Source of the DNA: Agroathelia rolfsii
Taxonomy: Eukaryota; Basidiomycota; Agaricomycetes; Amylocorticiales; Amylocorticiaceae
Length of the DNA stretch: 64,000 nucleotides
Direction of reading: 5' to 3'
NCBI GenBank assembly: GCA_018343915.1
Contig: JABRWF010000004.1
Coordinates: 2,604,001 to 2,668,000 of the forward strand
How positions within the stretch are numbered: position 1 is the stretch's first letter; the number at the start of each line of letters is the position of its first letter. This document shows positions 34,111 to 46,857 of this stretch, in pieces. The notes beneath the pieces were generated by a model that was not told where the DNA came from, ran no database searches, and saw nothing but the letters and a program-made list of their open reading frames with translations. A program made the position numbers and the translations under genes.

Positions 34111-37100
34111 TTATGACTGAACAATGATCTTTTTCACTAGGCCCGAGCCAATCCTTTCAATCTCTGCTAGCACTGCGGCACGATTGAGCGAAACGAGAGC
34201 GTTGTTGTCCTTCTCCCTGCCCTTGTCTTTTCCATCATTCTACAATAGATATACATGAGCATGAGATGAAAGTAATTATAAAATATCGGAATGTGCACCT
34301 TAGGAATCGGGACAGAATTAAACCCGCCAAATACTCTAAACGGCTTGGAGTTTTTCAGTGAAGGATCCCAAACGGCGCCAATCTGATCGCCGCCATAAGG
34401 GTCCCAGAACAATTTTAGTGTATCCGCATATGCCATCTATAGAAAAACAGAAAATTAATGCATTAGTCTGCTTTCTGAGAACTTAACGAAATTGGTCGCA
34501 CGTCAATATCGTCAAACAGCATAGCGGCCGGGTCAAAGCCAGGCCATGATCCTTCGTTCTTTTGACCGTTGAGCTGGCCGCGTAGGTTGGCGTACTTTCC
34601 CTTGCCTTGCCATACCGACGAATCCGCACTAACATTGTGGAAATATCGTGGCAAAACAGACTTGTCCAAATGAATAATGAACTCATAATCGTTTGTTGGA
34701 TGCGTGAACAGAGCCTATTTCAAAGTTAGTAAATATACCACTTGAAATATCCATAAAAGAAGTTATGGTATTTACCCGGACATTGAGTCCTCCATCTTCG
34801 ATAGCCTGAAGACTCTCATACGTTGCCTTGGCCAAGGCCTGTATACGATGCGCAGACACGAGCTCGGGCCCTTCCGACGTCCATATCCGTCCACTTGGGT
34901 CGAACTGCGTAGAAACCGTCCATACACCCTTGGTACCACCTCCTTTGACAGCGACATCCTTGCCCATTTGTGCAGGGGGCTGTTGCTCTTCATCGTACAG
35001 TGGCACAAATAATCCATCTTCCCACTTCCATTCCTTGAGGAAGGCGACGACAGTCGCGAACCCATGCTCCTTGCTCACCGGTATCGAGTGCGATTGCGAG
35101 CCATAGCGCAGATAAACATGCGCACAGATAATCTCGATGACCTCCTCCCGTACATGTCCATACAACACCCAATGCGCTGCCAACCACCGCTTGACCAGTC
35201 TAACAGTGCCAGAGAATGACGAAAACTTGTGGTTAAGCGACGCAATAGCGCGATGGTGCCTAGGTGCGTGGATGAACCTCCTCACATACACCTCCTTCGC
35301 AGCCTCGACTTCTTTGCGTTCCGCAGGAGACAACTCCCCACCGTGATACAGTCGTACCAACGCAGGCTTTGTTTCGAGCATGCGATCCAAAAGCACCGCC
35401 TCGCGTTCGAGCCAGATGCGCGCACGGAATGCCCATCCATCGGGGGTGACGATGTCCAGGAAGGACCGGTCCTGAATGTCGGGTTCGCCCGATTTATCGG
35501 CAATGACGACGTCTGCCTGTGTGCCTGGCATAGTCGTCATCAAATCTCGCGCCATCTTTTCGAAAAAGGCGAGCTTCATCTTTTGGATGGCTCGTAGGTC
35601 GTCCGGCCATCGCGAAGAATGTTCGAATTCAATGATAATGTCCATGCCGGTATAATACGCCGCTGACTGGGGTACGGATATGACTCCTGAGGATGAGGAT
35701 GGCGGCCGGGGTAGCGGTTGCAGCGCACCCGTGTATCGCAGATGCTCAGATACGGGGCTAACGCTCAACACTGACAATGGCCCGTCTACCGCCTTGATCG
35801 CCTTAACGAGCGCATCAAAAGCACTCATGGCGCCTTTGAACCCGACTGCGGTTGATCCTGTCTGACGCAGCCTAACGACGTCCTCGGGCAGCCTTAACAC
35901 ACCATCAAACGCATCCTGCCAAGCCATGACTACGTTGTTGCTGCTGCTATCCTCGCCAAGGCCAAAATGATGCCATAGGAGGTGTCTGACAATCATAGTC
36001 GGAATCTGGGCACGTTCGTCAGATGTCTTGACGTCCCAAATGACACTCTCGATAATTCGCCCATCCTTGAAGCGGCGCAACTCTGCCTTGCTCCCCCAGA
36101 GGTCTCGAAACTCCTGTAAGGCGGCTGTATCCTGCGCAGCCTCCGAGGAGGCAGCGGCAGGCCCATGATCGACAAGACGGAACGCGTTCTCAGGATCGTG
36201 CACAAGGCCGATATAGATTATAGATGGTGAAGATGGATGCGCTTGTGTCAACGGCCGAACGTCCGTCGATGGGCGGAGGAGCGTGGTGCATTTGGTGCGG
36301 TTGCCCAATCCGCGACGGAGGACAGAGGAGATATCATTCAGAAGTGTGTTTGAGGTCGAACCATAGTCCAGAACAGTCTTTACGGATGCGTTGCGGAACT
36401 GAGCACCGGTAAGGTCGACCCGCAGGACGGTATCGAACCGCGTGGAGAGGTCCCGCTTGTCCTTGAGAAAGACTTCTGCGAATGGGTCGTGAGACGGGCT
36501 CGAGGGTGCGTTCAATATTTCTAATGTCTTTTTCGCCTCATGTCTAAGCTGTGGAAGAGGGTTGATATTCAGATAAAGCCGGAATGGAAACGGATTTTCG
36601 TCCTTACAGTCTCCAAGGAGCTAAGCGGCACACCACTTAATACATTCACAAGCGATGTAGAATCAACGAGCACCGCTTCATGGTGAGCAGAATATTCTTC
36701 GAGCGTGAATTTGGCGCCCATCTCGCCCTTGCTTTTAGTGATTAAAGGATCTTTTCCAAAGTCCCGTCTCGCTATGCCAAAAGCGAATAATTCAGATAAG
36801 TTTTCATAAATATGGATAGACACAACCTACAGAGCAGATCCAGCGCGGCTTTGAACAATTGATACGAGCTCAACCCGCGACCAACAGGCTTCTGCCGAGA
36901 ACCTGACCCCTTTCCGCTCGAGACATGTTGTTCTTCGCCATGAATTAGGGTGTCCAGTAAGGCGGACCAGAGCGCTCCTCGGCCTTGGAAACCGTGCACA
37001 GACAGGCGCGAGCCATCACTGAAACCACGTTGGTTGGACCATATCCGGAGAAGAGCAAGGGCATCTGCGAAAGCCGCTACTTCTTGCTTGAGATTGTATA

Positions 37101-38448
37101 TGGAGAGTAGCCACGGTTTAGGCGTCAGAGAAAGCAAAAGTGTGGTATTGTACAGGGGTGTCGGTGAGGACTGGTTTTGGTGTGATTCAGAAGAGGATGA
37201 TGAAATACGGATGTTGCTGCGGGAGGGAGAAAGACGGTGGAGGGGGATGGGTGAGGATGCAGAAAGTGTTGGGATGATGCGTATCTCAGCATTTAGTTTT
37301 GTGTAGTCGTGGGGTTGGCCATCTGGAAGAAGAGTGTCAGTGAGAAAATATGTGTAATGAAACGAAAAGAGCCACGGTATGAAGTATACCATTTCGAGAC
37401 CGCAGTACGAGAACCGTTAGCCTTGGGTCGTCCTGCGCCGAATCATAAAGCGCATCCATCTTCAAACCCGACTTAGGACTGATCATAGCAGCGGCAATCG
37501 TGGCAAGGTAAAATGCTCTTTTGTGGAAGAATCTACCATTGAGATAGTCTTTCTCTTGGAAAAGATCCTATTTGGAAAGAAGAAAAAAGTCGATTATCAT
37601 CTATTAGTGGTCTCAAGAGATACGATAGTATTCAAGCTTCGGCGCACCTCTGGCATTTCAACTGCAACATCAATACCAAACTTCCGCCCATCCTTGCCCT
37701 TGACGGATACTTTGTTTCCCCAACTGCCTACGACAGTGATATCAGACGGCTTTTCGAAGGCAACCGTCCAGTTTGTATCTTCTGTGGGCTGCGGGAGTGG
37801 GTAAGGTGTTGAGACACCCTTTTTAGAGAGAGATTTAGCAGCAGCAAGTGGATGTTGTACAGAAACTGAGGGTAAAGAAGACAAGAGCGTATGAAGGGCA
37901 AACAGTGCTCGTTCCAGCGGTGGAATGCGAGATGGCTTTGGTCTAACATTTGGCAATAGCTCGTCGATCTACTTGTGTGGAAAAATATCAGCATGCGAGA
38001 AAACAAGGACAAAAGCAATGCGCACCTGCAATTTGAATGTACTAGAAAGGTATAAATCGCTGGCGTCTTTGATCACTCTCAGCTCGGTGCCCGTGGGCTG
38101 CCCAGCGTGCTTTTTCTTGCCGGATGGGTCTGTGCTTGTGATCTGGGTGGTACCGTCTGTAGGGCCTATGCCTCCCCATTCCTCTTCATCATCTTCTCCT
38201 TCATCTTCTGTGTTTCCGTTGTTTGCAGCATCATTAGCTCCAGGACCACCAGCGTCCATGTTGACATCGCCAGCTTCCAGGTCTTCGAAATAGTCGAATT
38301 CATCTTCATCAGGCGTGGCCTGTCGTTTCTTTACGGAGACCATGAGCATCAAGAAAATGAGAAAAAATATTTACATATTGATGCTATCCACCTTGACTAT
38401 TGCGTTTTGCTGTCCATCATTGCGCTTGCGTTTGAGATTGCGAGCCAT
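34111..38448 (-). CDS. UTP22: U3 snoRNP protein Utp22 (Nrap/NOL6)
   Basis: Component of the UTP-C module of the small-subunit processome, which processes pre-18S rRNA in the nucleolus. Ten exons (38392-38448, 38026-38328, 37648-37968, 37390-37567, 36831-37322, 36608-36771, 34776-36548, 34502-34714, 34299-34436, 34111-34239) encode 1255 residues; yeast Utp22 has 1237. The start MARNLKRKR is basic, as expected for a nucleolar protein, and an acidic segment follows. Nrap-family signatures include GFQGRGALWSALLDTLI, LWGSKAELRRFKDGRIIESV, VRLVKRWLAAHWVLYGHV and YADTLKLFWDPYGGDQIGAV. An alternative start at 38343 (ATGGTCTCC) would avoid the first intron, whose acceptor GTAAAG is weak. Confidence 0.93.
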
Positions 38449-38796
38449 TGCAAAACAGAAAGGAATTTCTTGTGATCGGAGTTGAAACGACTCAAAATAT
38501 GTGCAATGGAAGCAAATCACCATTTCGTCATCAGAATATTACATTACATATATATATCCAACTTTTTCAGTCCCACCCTCGTTTTCAAAATATAAGAGGC
38601 TTATACTAGTAAAGAACATATAAAAGGTCTAATGCATTGTTTTTTTTTTGAAGGCAAATGGTGTGGAAGTGACTAAGATACACAAAAAAGCGACTACGAA
38701 TACTTTTGAGAAGCACGAGTTGCAGTAGAACCATATTCAATCACAAAGTATTTACGGATAAATGCATATTTAGTAGCCAACATCAATCCCCTGGGA
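38449..38796. other. Intergenic region between UTP22 and the E2 gene
   Basis: UTP22 upstream sequence and E2 downstream sequence; AT-rich. No gene seen. Confidence 0.5.
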
Positions 38797-39993
<1,197 letters not shown>

Positions 39994-40487
39994 TGTTGTG
40001 GTGAGGCAACGATGAAAAGGACAATGGTGTGAGGTGTTTGCTGCTGCTGACCGAACGGGGTCCAAAGACGCCGAGGAACGTGACCTACCCGCTTTATTTT
40101 CATTACTATCTTCATCTCCAATTTTCTACCGGTCATATAAGGGTTGGTTTAGATAGTGGTATTATTTCCAGCACTGATTTCATGGCGAAAATCGAGCAGT
40201 ACGTATGACGATTTTGTCATTTTGAGTCGAAGGTGTAAGTGACAATTGCCCATATATGGAAATACCCTCCAGCAGCGCTGCTTATGCCAGCACTGCTCTT
40301 CGTCGCACTGGCAATGACTCACACTTTCCCACCACCACCAGCTCTATCCAACTCTTCTTACCAACTGCAATGATTCCGCGAATATACGCTTAAATATACC
40401 GCATATATCTACTCAAATCATACTTTTCCGCACATACATTCACCATTTGATCCCCATTCACACAGTTCCGAGAGTACTAGCAGTTCC
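39994..40487. promoter_or_regulatory. Divergent upstream region of the E2 and GTPBP1-like genes
   Basis: 494 bases between opposing start codons. No gene or specific element recognised. Confidence 0.45.
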
Positions 40488-41854
40488 ATGTTCGGAGAGG
40501 ATGACTTTGATGAAGCGGGTCCACGTTCCAATTCTCCATGGGACGTGCTGATATCTACCCCGCCATCTGTTAAGACAATACCCAAGCTAGTTCCAGAGGT
40601 TGAAGAGGTAGATGTTGCTCTGAGCACTTCATCTTCCATACCTTTATATGCATGATTTTGAACAACAAATGGCGACAGGGCAATGTCGAATACAAACTAC
40701 AACTCCTCTCCCCTTCCCCCGCACGTTTTGCAAGACTCGTAACACAGCTAAAATGGCGCTTGCTCGAAGGCGGCGGCCAAGCCTACTACGAAATCGGCGT
40801 TGCCGACTCGGGCGCACTCGTCGGTCTACCGCGCGCCGAACTCGAGCAGTCTATTGAGACACTCGAGATGATGGCGGGAGAAATCGGCGCATCTGTTATC
40901 ATCATCAAGGAGGTCGAGGTGCCTGCGATAATGATGGGCGTAACGGCTACTACATCTACTTCTGTCAAGACAAACGTGGACCATGGTGGCCCCTGCAACG
41001 TGCGCAATGGCACCAGGCGTCTTAAGATGACATCTTTTGGCTCGCTTGCGTCCTCAGTGCAGAGCCGAGACTCGGATGATACGCTAGGCTTCACGACTGA
41101 GGCGGAGACAGATAGCAAAGACACGTCAGCTACAGACCTCACAGACTTTGAGGAGGAACAGCTGTCCACAGACGAAACTGCCGGCACTGGCGTGTTTAGC
41201 ATGGACCTCGAACCAGACGAAGGCAGAACAGAGTCGATACCACTCGAGATCAACGAGGTGTACAAGCCCCGTCCGCACCGTGTACGAGCCCCTCTCAAAC
41301 AGATGTCCTCCCACCACCCCGAGAGGCGCGGTAGTGGGCCCAAGCCTCCACGGCGTGATCCCGATACAGCTTCGTCGCTTCCGGCCGATAGGAAGGCAAA
41401 GAACAGCAACAGGAGGTTTGCGCGAGATAAAAAGCGCGATGCGAAGCGTCAGGCGCTGCTCACGCAAGTCCAGGTGTCTCTGGACCATATGAATGATTTG
41501 AAGACAAACAAGGACGTTCCGAACAATATCAAGGCTTATAACAGTGATGAAGCCGCCGCAAACGAACTCGCACAGCAGCTTGAAGGGCTTAGCGTGGGCA
41601 TTGAACGAGCAGATCCACACGAGGTAGCATGCACCCCTCTTGTCGATGCAGACCAGGCTCCTCACAACAAAAGTGATGTCATTGCGATGAATAACGATTT
41701 GGAGCTCGCGACGGTAACGCCCGCTACTACCGCCGCAGCTCAGATCAGCAACAACGATCCATGCGAGCTTCGACTCATCGTCGAAGCGCTCGTCGTACGC
41801 AAACTTTCAATCCAGGAGGCCTTCTTAGACTTCGGGGGTTTCTCACTCGTGTGA
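40488..41854 (+). CDS. GTPBP1 N-domain protein lacking the GTPase domain
   Basis: Exons 40488-40607 and 40679-41854 encode 431 residues. Joining them produces VEEGNVEYKLQLLSPSPARF, then LVTQLKWRLLEGGGQAYYEIGV and LVGLPRAELEQSIETLEMMAGEIGAS. These closely follow the N-terminal domain of the animal translational GTPase GTPBP1/GTPBP2. Where those proteins continue into the G domain (IRKV..FLDLRVAVLGNVDSGKST), this one has about 250 disordered residues. It then ends with LIVEALVVRKLSIQEAFLDF and stops, before any P-loop. A basic cluster (RRFARDKKRDAKRQ, about 280) may be a nuclear or RNA-binding signal. The function is unknown. Loss or fission of the GTPase part is inferred. Confidence 0.75.
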
Positions 41855-42744
41855 ATAAAAATCCCTTTCACTTTTTTCTTGGTGCTTCTTGTACTTTTAA
41901 CTGTTTTGTTACTGCATAGGCTTGTAGTCAAATCATGAACGTGTGTGAACTGTTTGCATGTGCAGCACAACACAAATGGACAATCGTTTTTTTTTTTTTT
42001 TTTTTTTTTTTTTTAGTTCTAGCTACGACAACATACCAACATTGCTCGTCTTGTTCATAACACACCGATATTTTCCTCATTACGAATGAATTGAATGAAC
42101 AATCGAATGACTGTAGTTTAACATTGTTGCATGTATATGGACAACAACACCGGCACTGTTCCCCTTTCCCAAAACTAACATGGCTTAATACGTATTGGTA
42201 TTTTATTCTTGCCGTGCTACGCACGTATATATCCACACTGGTCAGCGAGTTGATAGTAGCTGAAATAGAGAGAGGAGAGAAAAAAAGAATGGATCAACTT
42301 CCTACACCAAGGATGTGAAAAGAGAACATTAAGGTCGTATAGGTTATAACCAGAAAGAAAAAAAAGGACACAACCACTACCACTGGTCAAGAGGGGGGAA
42401 AGGGTGCATAAACGATGAATTAGCAATAGGCAAGAAACAGCAGTAGTAGGGAAGAAGCAAAATATAGGGTAAGATGACGAAAGGAGACCCTATAAATGCC
42501 CTGGTATCTTTAATGATCATGAAGTGCAATAGCACAGAGAGGAGGAAAGAGCTTATCCATGCCGTTGCCGGTATAATTACTTAAACAAAAACCAAGAAAA
42601 ACAAATGCAATCTCGCCTTCCTTGTCCGTGGCCGATACATCCCAAAGGGGAAAAAAGGTTCGCACAAGCCAAGTTAGGACTAGCTCCACCTGGAACCAGA
42701 GCGAATGTCAATAGCAAAGACCAAAGGAGAAAGACGAGGCAGGA
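41855..42744. other. Convergent 3' region with a T-run
   Basis: Between the stops of the GTPBP1-like gene and the kinase. Contains a 28-base T-run at 41987-42014; no gene. Confidence 0.55.
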
Positions 42745-44536
42745 TCATTGGTACTCCTTCTCCAAATACCGCTCCGTGCCCACATTCGGGTCAGATTCGC
42801 CTGCGTCATCATCAGGCGAGACGTGAATCCGCTCGTCATTCTCGAGCTGGTTGGTGCTGGGCGTGACAGGTCGCGAAGGCAAGGAGGACGTGACGGTGGT
42901 GGTGGCGTTTTCTGGGTAATATGACCTTCTCTTCATCTTCGTGAAGTCGTACAAAGTAAATCTATACCGCAATTAGATAGCCATGTTAAAAAGGAGATCG
43001 ATAATAGTATCACTCACTGATTCTCCATCTGTTGATATTCCGCGCTCAATGTGCTAGGATCTTGGACCTTGCGTTGCTTTGCCTTGAGAGGGTTATCTTC
43101 CAGCAGAAGCTCTTCCAATTCGTGCGCGGCATCAAAGTTGGCCTTGTGCGACTGGTGGAGGAGGCGTTAGAAAAATATCAAACTCCTGATGAAATGCACG
43201 ACAAACATCAGGTACGAAGAGCGGTTGCAGCTCCTTGCGGTCAAGAGCAGCCCAGTCGATTTCCTGCAACCAGGGATGCCGAAGAATTTCTCCAAAGCCC
43301 TCCCCGTTCGTCTTGCACCCCAACCTCTTGGAAGGATCCCTGTCTAAAAGCTAAAAACATGATTCCCAAAAAGGATATAAGCACATGGCCAGCGAAGTGA
43401 CGTCACTTCAACCCAGAATAAGCCACCTACCCCCTGGATGAATCTGATGCCCGCCCGACTGCATTTTTCATGCACGTCCTCGGGGAAGCGCAAACTTTCT
43501 TTACTGATGTTATGGGTCAGGTCAGTATTTGTCTTGCCGCGGAATGGCCTTCTTCCAAAGATGAGTTCATAAGCAACAACGCCAAGAGACCACCAGTCGA
43601 TCGTATACGTATATCCACGCTTGTTGAGGATCTCTGGGGCCATGTATGCCATGCTGCCAGCCACACCATGCAGCGGCCGGCGGTCAGAATAATGCACAGC
43701 GATGTTGAAATCAGTCAAGTGGGCATGTCCTCGCTCGTCCAATAGAATGTTGTCGGGCTTGATATCCCTGGCGGATCAATGAAAGGTTATTATTAATTTT
43801 GCAACGCACAGCTGGCAAAGAATAGGCGCCCACCGATGCATTATCTTATGGTCATGTAGGAACATGAGGGCGGAAGACACCTCGGCTACATAAAACCGAA
43901 CTGTCTCTTCTGATATACGAGATAGTCTTTCAAGATGAACTGAGGCGATGAATGAGCAAATAGGCATGTAATGGAACATTTGTTCTGATCTCACAGCGCA
44001 AATCCCCTCCCAACATAAGGTCCAGGACAAAGAAGCAGTTCTCGTCGTCTTGGAAGGCATATCTCATGTTCACAACGAATGGGTGGTCAATCTAGCTCAG
44101 AAAGCAAGGGAAAAGTATATCAGTCAACCTCGAACGGAACGGGGAAAGCAGGACATATAAACAATACCTCTTCGAGCAATCTTCTTTCCTGTATAACGTT
44201 GGCCACTGCACGCATCTTGACGCATTTCGACTTGTTGATGTACTTGAGTGCGTAAAGCTCCTTCGTTTGCTTATGCTGCACTACTCGGACCTAACAAGTT
44301 CATTCGAAATTTGGTTCGTAGGATGAAGTAATAGGTTACTGAAATATTTTATACCTTGCCAAAAGCACCCTTGCCAACGCTCCTCAGAAGGGCGAAATGA
44401 AAGAGATTGGTATCGCCATCAAAATCAACAGGCTGGAAGGGGGGAGAGGGAGAGCAACATCACTCTCAAGTCAGGAAAGCGGTGAAGAACAGTTGCGTTG
44501 CAGACTAACAGCGGATCGACAGCAAGTGTTGCCCAT
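42745..44536 (-). CDS. YANK/STK32-type AGC kinase with apparent one-base insertion
   Basis: Serine/threonine kinase of the STK32 (YANK) group. Exons 44510-44536, 44355-44433, 44168-44290, 43995-44091, 43834-43939, 43431-43767, 43207-43350, 43018-43151 and 42745-42961. Kinase motifs: GKGAFGKVRVVQ, YALKYINK, HRDIKPDN, DFN instead of DFG (typical of YANKs), MAPEIL, and the AGC tail ELEELLLEDNPLKAKQRK. The first exon encodes MGNTCCRSA, a likely myristoylation plus palmitoylation signal. The exons sum to 1264 bases, one too many. Exon 2 reads PVDFDGDTNLF and then leaves frame, whereas HFALLRSVGKGAFGK continues one base later, across the A-run 44400-44403. As written, the reading frame is broken near residue 20. 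Confidence 0.85.
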
Positions 44537-44915
44537 GGATAACAGCAGGGAATTAGGGGACTACGTGTATGCGATAGAGATAAAAAGGGCAAAGAAGAGA
44601 GACAAAAAAGAGCGGGTCGAAGCCAGAGCACAAAGGGAATGGTCTGCAGCGAGGGCGCCTGGGGCAGACTAGCGAGGAGGGACAGAAATAAGTAAAGCAA
44701 CGAACTGAAAGCTCACATAGACCCCGTCAGTCACTTGCCATATGAATCAGGGACGGCGATTTCGCCTAGTGATTAGCCGTTTTTGGAAGCTTTCCTCCAC
44801 ATATGGCAGCATCCCATACATTACACCTGCCGCTTTAGGGCAACCCGGGTTAGCCGCTTCCGGATGCATCAGCCGGAGACATCGTATATTTCTCACTCCT
44901 TTCCTTGGGACTGCC
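44537..44915. promoter_or_regulatory. Divergent upstream region of the YANK kinase and GUK1
   Basis: 379 bases between start codons. Open frames crossing it have no family counterpart. Confidence 0.45.
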
Positions 44916-45639
44916 ATGGACTTCATTCGCCCGCTCGTTATTTCAGGCCCGTCAGGCACTGGCAAGAGCACGCTGCTCCAGCGCCTCTTCAAAGAATTCC
45001 CCGACAAATTTGGCTTCAGCGTTTCTCGTGCGTATATAGGATACTGCTACTGGTGCTCATCCAACGACCATTAATGATTTATTGACAGACACTACCCGTT
45101 CGCCCAGGCCAGGGGAGCAAGATGGCGTCGCATACCACTTCACAACAAAAGAACGTTTCCGGGAGTTGATTGGTCAATGTGCCTTCATTGAACATGCTGA
45201 ATTCAGCGGTAACTACTACGGCACCTCCATTGCTGCTGTGCAAAGCGTCGCCGCGGCAGGTCGTCGTTGTATACTCGATATCGAGGCACAGGTGCGTGTA
45301 TCACTTCGGCAGGCCTAGAGTCACGTATGGAGTACCGGGGTTATGTCGCAGGGCGTCCGTCAAATTAAGGAGACAAGCCTCAATCCTGTGTATCTTTTCA
45401 TCTCCCCACCCAATATGCAAACCCTGCGCGAGCGTCTCAGGGGCCGCGGTACAGACGACGAGAATGCCATCCAGAAGAGATTGACGACTGCTCTGCGCGA
45501 GATCGAGTATGCTCGAGGCCCACAAGTCCATGATCTCGTTATCGTTAACGATGATCTCGATCGTGCCTATACACTCTTCAAGCAGGTTGCTCTGGGAGAA
45601 AGAATACAAGGTGACAGAATGCCACCTCTAGACGATTAG
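44916..45639 (+). CDS. GUK1: Guanylate kinase
   Basis: Phosphorylates GMP to GDP using ATP, an essential cytosolic step in guanine nucleotide synthesis that also feeds GDP-mannose. Exons 44916-45027, 45089-45291 and 45352-45639 encode 200 residues, the usual size. The P-loop [10 protein letters not shown] is near residues 10-19. The GMP-binding region [18 protein letters not shown] and [10 protein letters not shown] is intact, and the lid contains [17 protein letters not shown]. The end is [16 protein letters not shown], also typical. The ATG at 44916 immediately precedes the conserved core; an in-frame upstream extension exists but has no family counterpart. Divergent from the YANK kinase, 379 bases between starts. 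Confidence 0.96.
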
Positions 45640-45740
45640 GTATTAGGGACATGGTTTAAAAAATTATTGCTGTAATGCTTGCTGTGTATTAGACGCTATG
45701 ATGGTAAAGGTATCTTGGAGATGTGCAATTTGAAACGGTT

Positions 45741-46582
45741 TTAGACACGGAAACGGAGGTATGCCATGAGCAGCGCCGAACAACCGGTGACTATTTATGC
45801 TTGATCAGTGCAAATGTAAGAAAAGAAACGGGAAAAGATGATTCACCAAAACCAACGAGATATTGAAGAGTTGTTGCCTTAAATTATGTTGTCAGACATA
45901 TGTAATTGTTTCAGTACTCGAAACACACCTTGCTGGACTGAATAGCCGTCCTTAGGCTTGCGATCTCCTGCTCTATCCTGGTGTCGACTTCCTTGATTTT
46001 GAGCTCTTGACCGCTACTCTGCTCTCGCATCCGACCCTTTTCCAGATTCAGGTCCAGACGAACACCTGCTTGCGTACGATTGATTTCTTCACGCAAACGT
46101 TGCTTGAGCTTCTCAACATCCTGAGCAAGCCTCTCGTTCTCGGCTTTAATCATAGCCAAATCGTTCTTCTCCATGAGCTGCAGTTCCGACTTGATTTGTG
46201 CAAAATCGACTTGTTGTGTGTAATGATGCTTTTGCCATATATTGAAGTGTCGGCAATCGAGGTCTCAGAATAGAAGCGCAAACCGTGATTGACAGACCTT
46301 TTCCTGATCAGCCTTCGTGACCATGTTGGCAGTCATATTTCGAATGCTTTCGTCAATCACCTCCGCCATGGCAGACATAATTCCTTCTGCTTGGGCGCGG
46401 TTCAAGCCCTCGCGCTCCAACCGTTGGACGAAGTGGTGTGTATCGAAATGAAATTCAGCTCGTGGCGTTGAAGAGGAAAAATGACGCGGTGTTAGGAAGC
46501 GGCTTGCAGAGAATGTCCTCCCAGGATTAAATGCGCGTGAGCGAGTGAGATTAAGGCCGAGCATCGTTATTTGCGACGACAT
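45741..46582 (-). CDS. FMP32: Mitochondrial coiled-coil protein, FMP32/MCUR1 family
   Basis: Inner-membrane mitochondrial protein of the CCDC90/MCUR1 (DUF1640) family; relatives affect cytochrome oxidase assembly and calcium uptake. Four exons (46298-46582, 45929-46228, 45847-45877, 45741-45790) encode 221 residues. The first 40 residues are rich in Arg, Ser and Phe without acidic residues, as in a matrix-targeting presequence. The head domain FDTHHFVQRLEREGLNRAQ is followed by AEGIMSAMAEVIDESIRN. A long coiled coil (KSELQLMEKNDLAMIKAENE; LKQRLREEINRTQ; RTAIQSSK) leads to the single C-terminal membrane helix LQYLVGFVTGCSALLMAYLR. Length and order match the family. Divergent from SNX41, 275 bases between starts. 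Confidence 0.92.
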
Positions 46583-46857
46583 TATTGTGGTACCGGTTCA
46601 AGTTGCAGCGTGAGATAACAAGCGGCTGCGTCATTCCTGACCGGTTTCCATATTTAGTAAAAGCCGGTTACATATTCGTCACAAGCCATGAAGCGCATGC
46701 TGCGTAACTCGAAGGTAGTGCCTTGACAGTCTCTACGGATTGCTACTAGTCTATTGAGCTAATTGCCTTACACTCTTAACTCTTGAAGGGGACTGAACGA
46801 ACCCAGCCTTTCTAATCTCGCTTTACTTATTGTCTTTAATTGCCATCTATCACTATC
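46583..46857. promoter_or_regulatory. Divergent promoter region of FMP32 and SNX41
   Basis: 275 bases between opposing start codons. No element identified. Confidence 0.45.

Noticed and set aside
44742..44915. In-frame N-terminal extension of guanylate kinase
   Set aside because: The extension has no counterpart in the family and the ATG at 44916 sits right before the conserved core; a mitochondrial isoform was considered but is unsupported.
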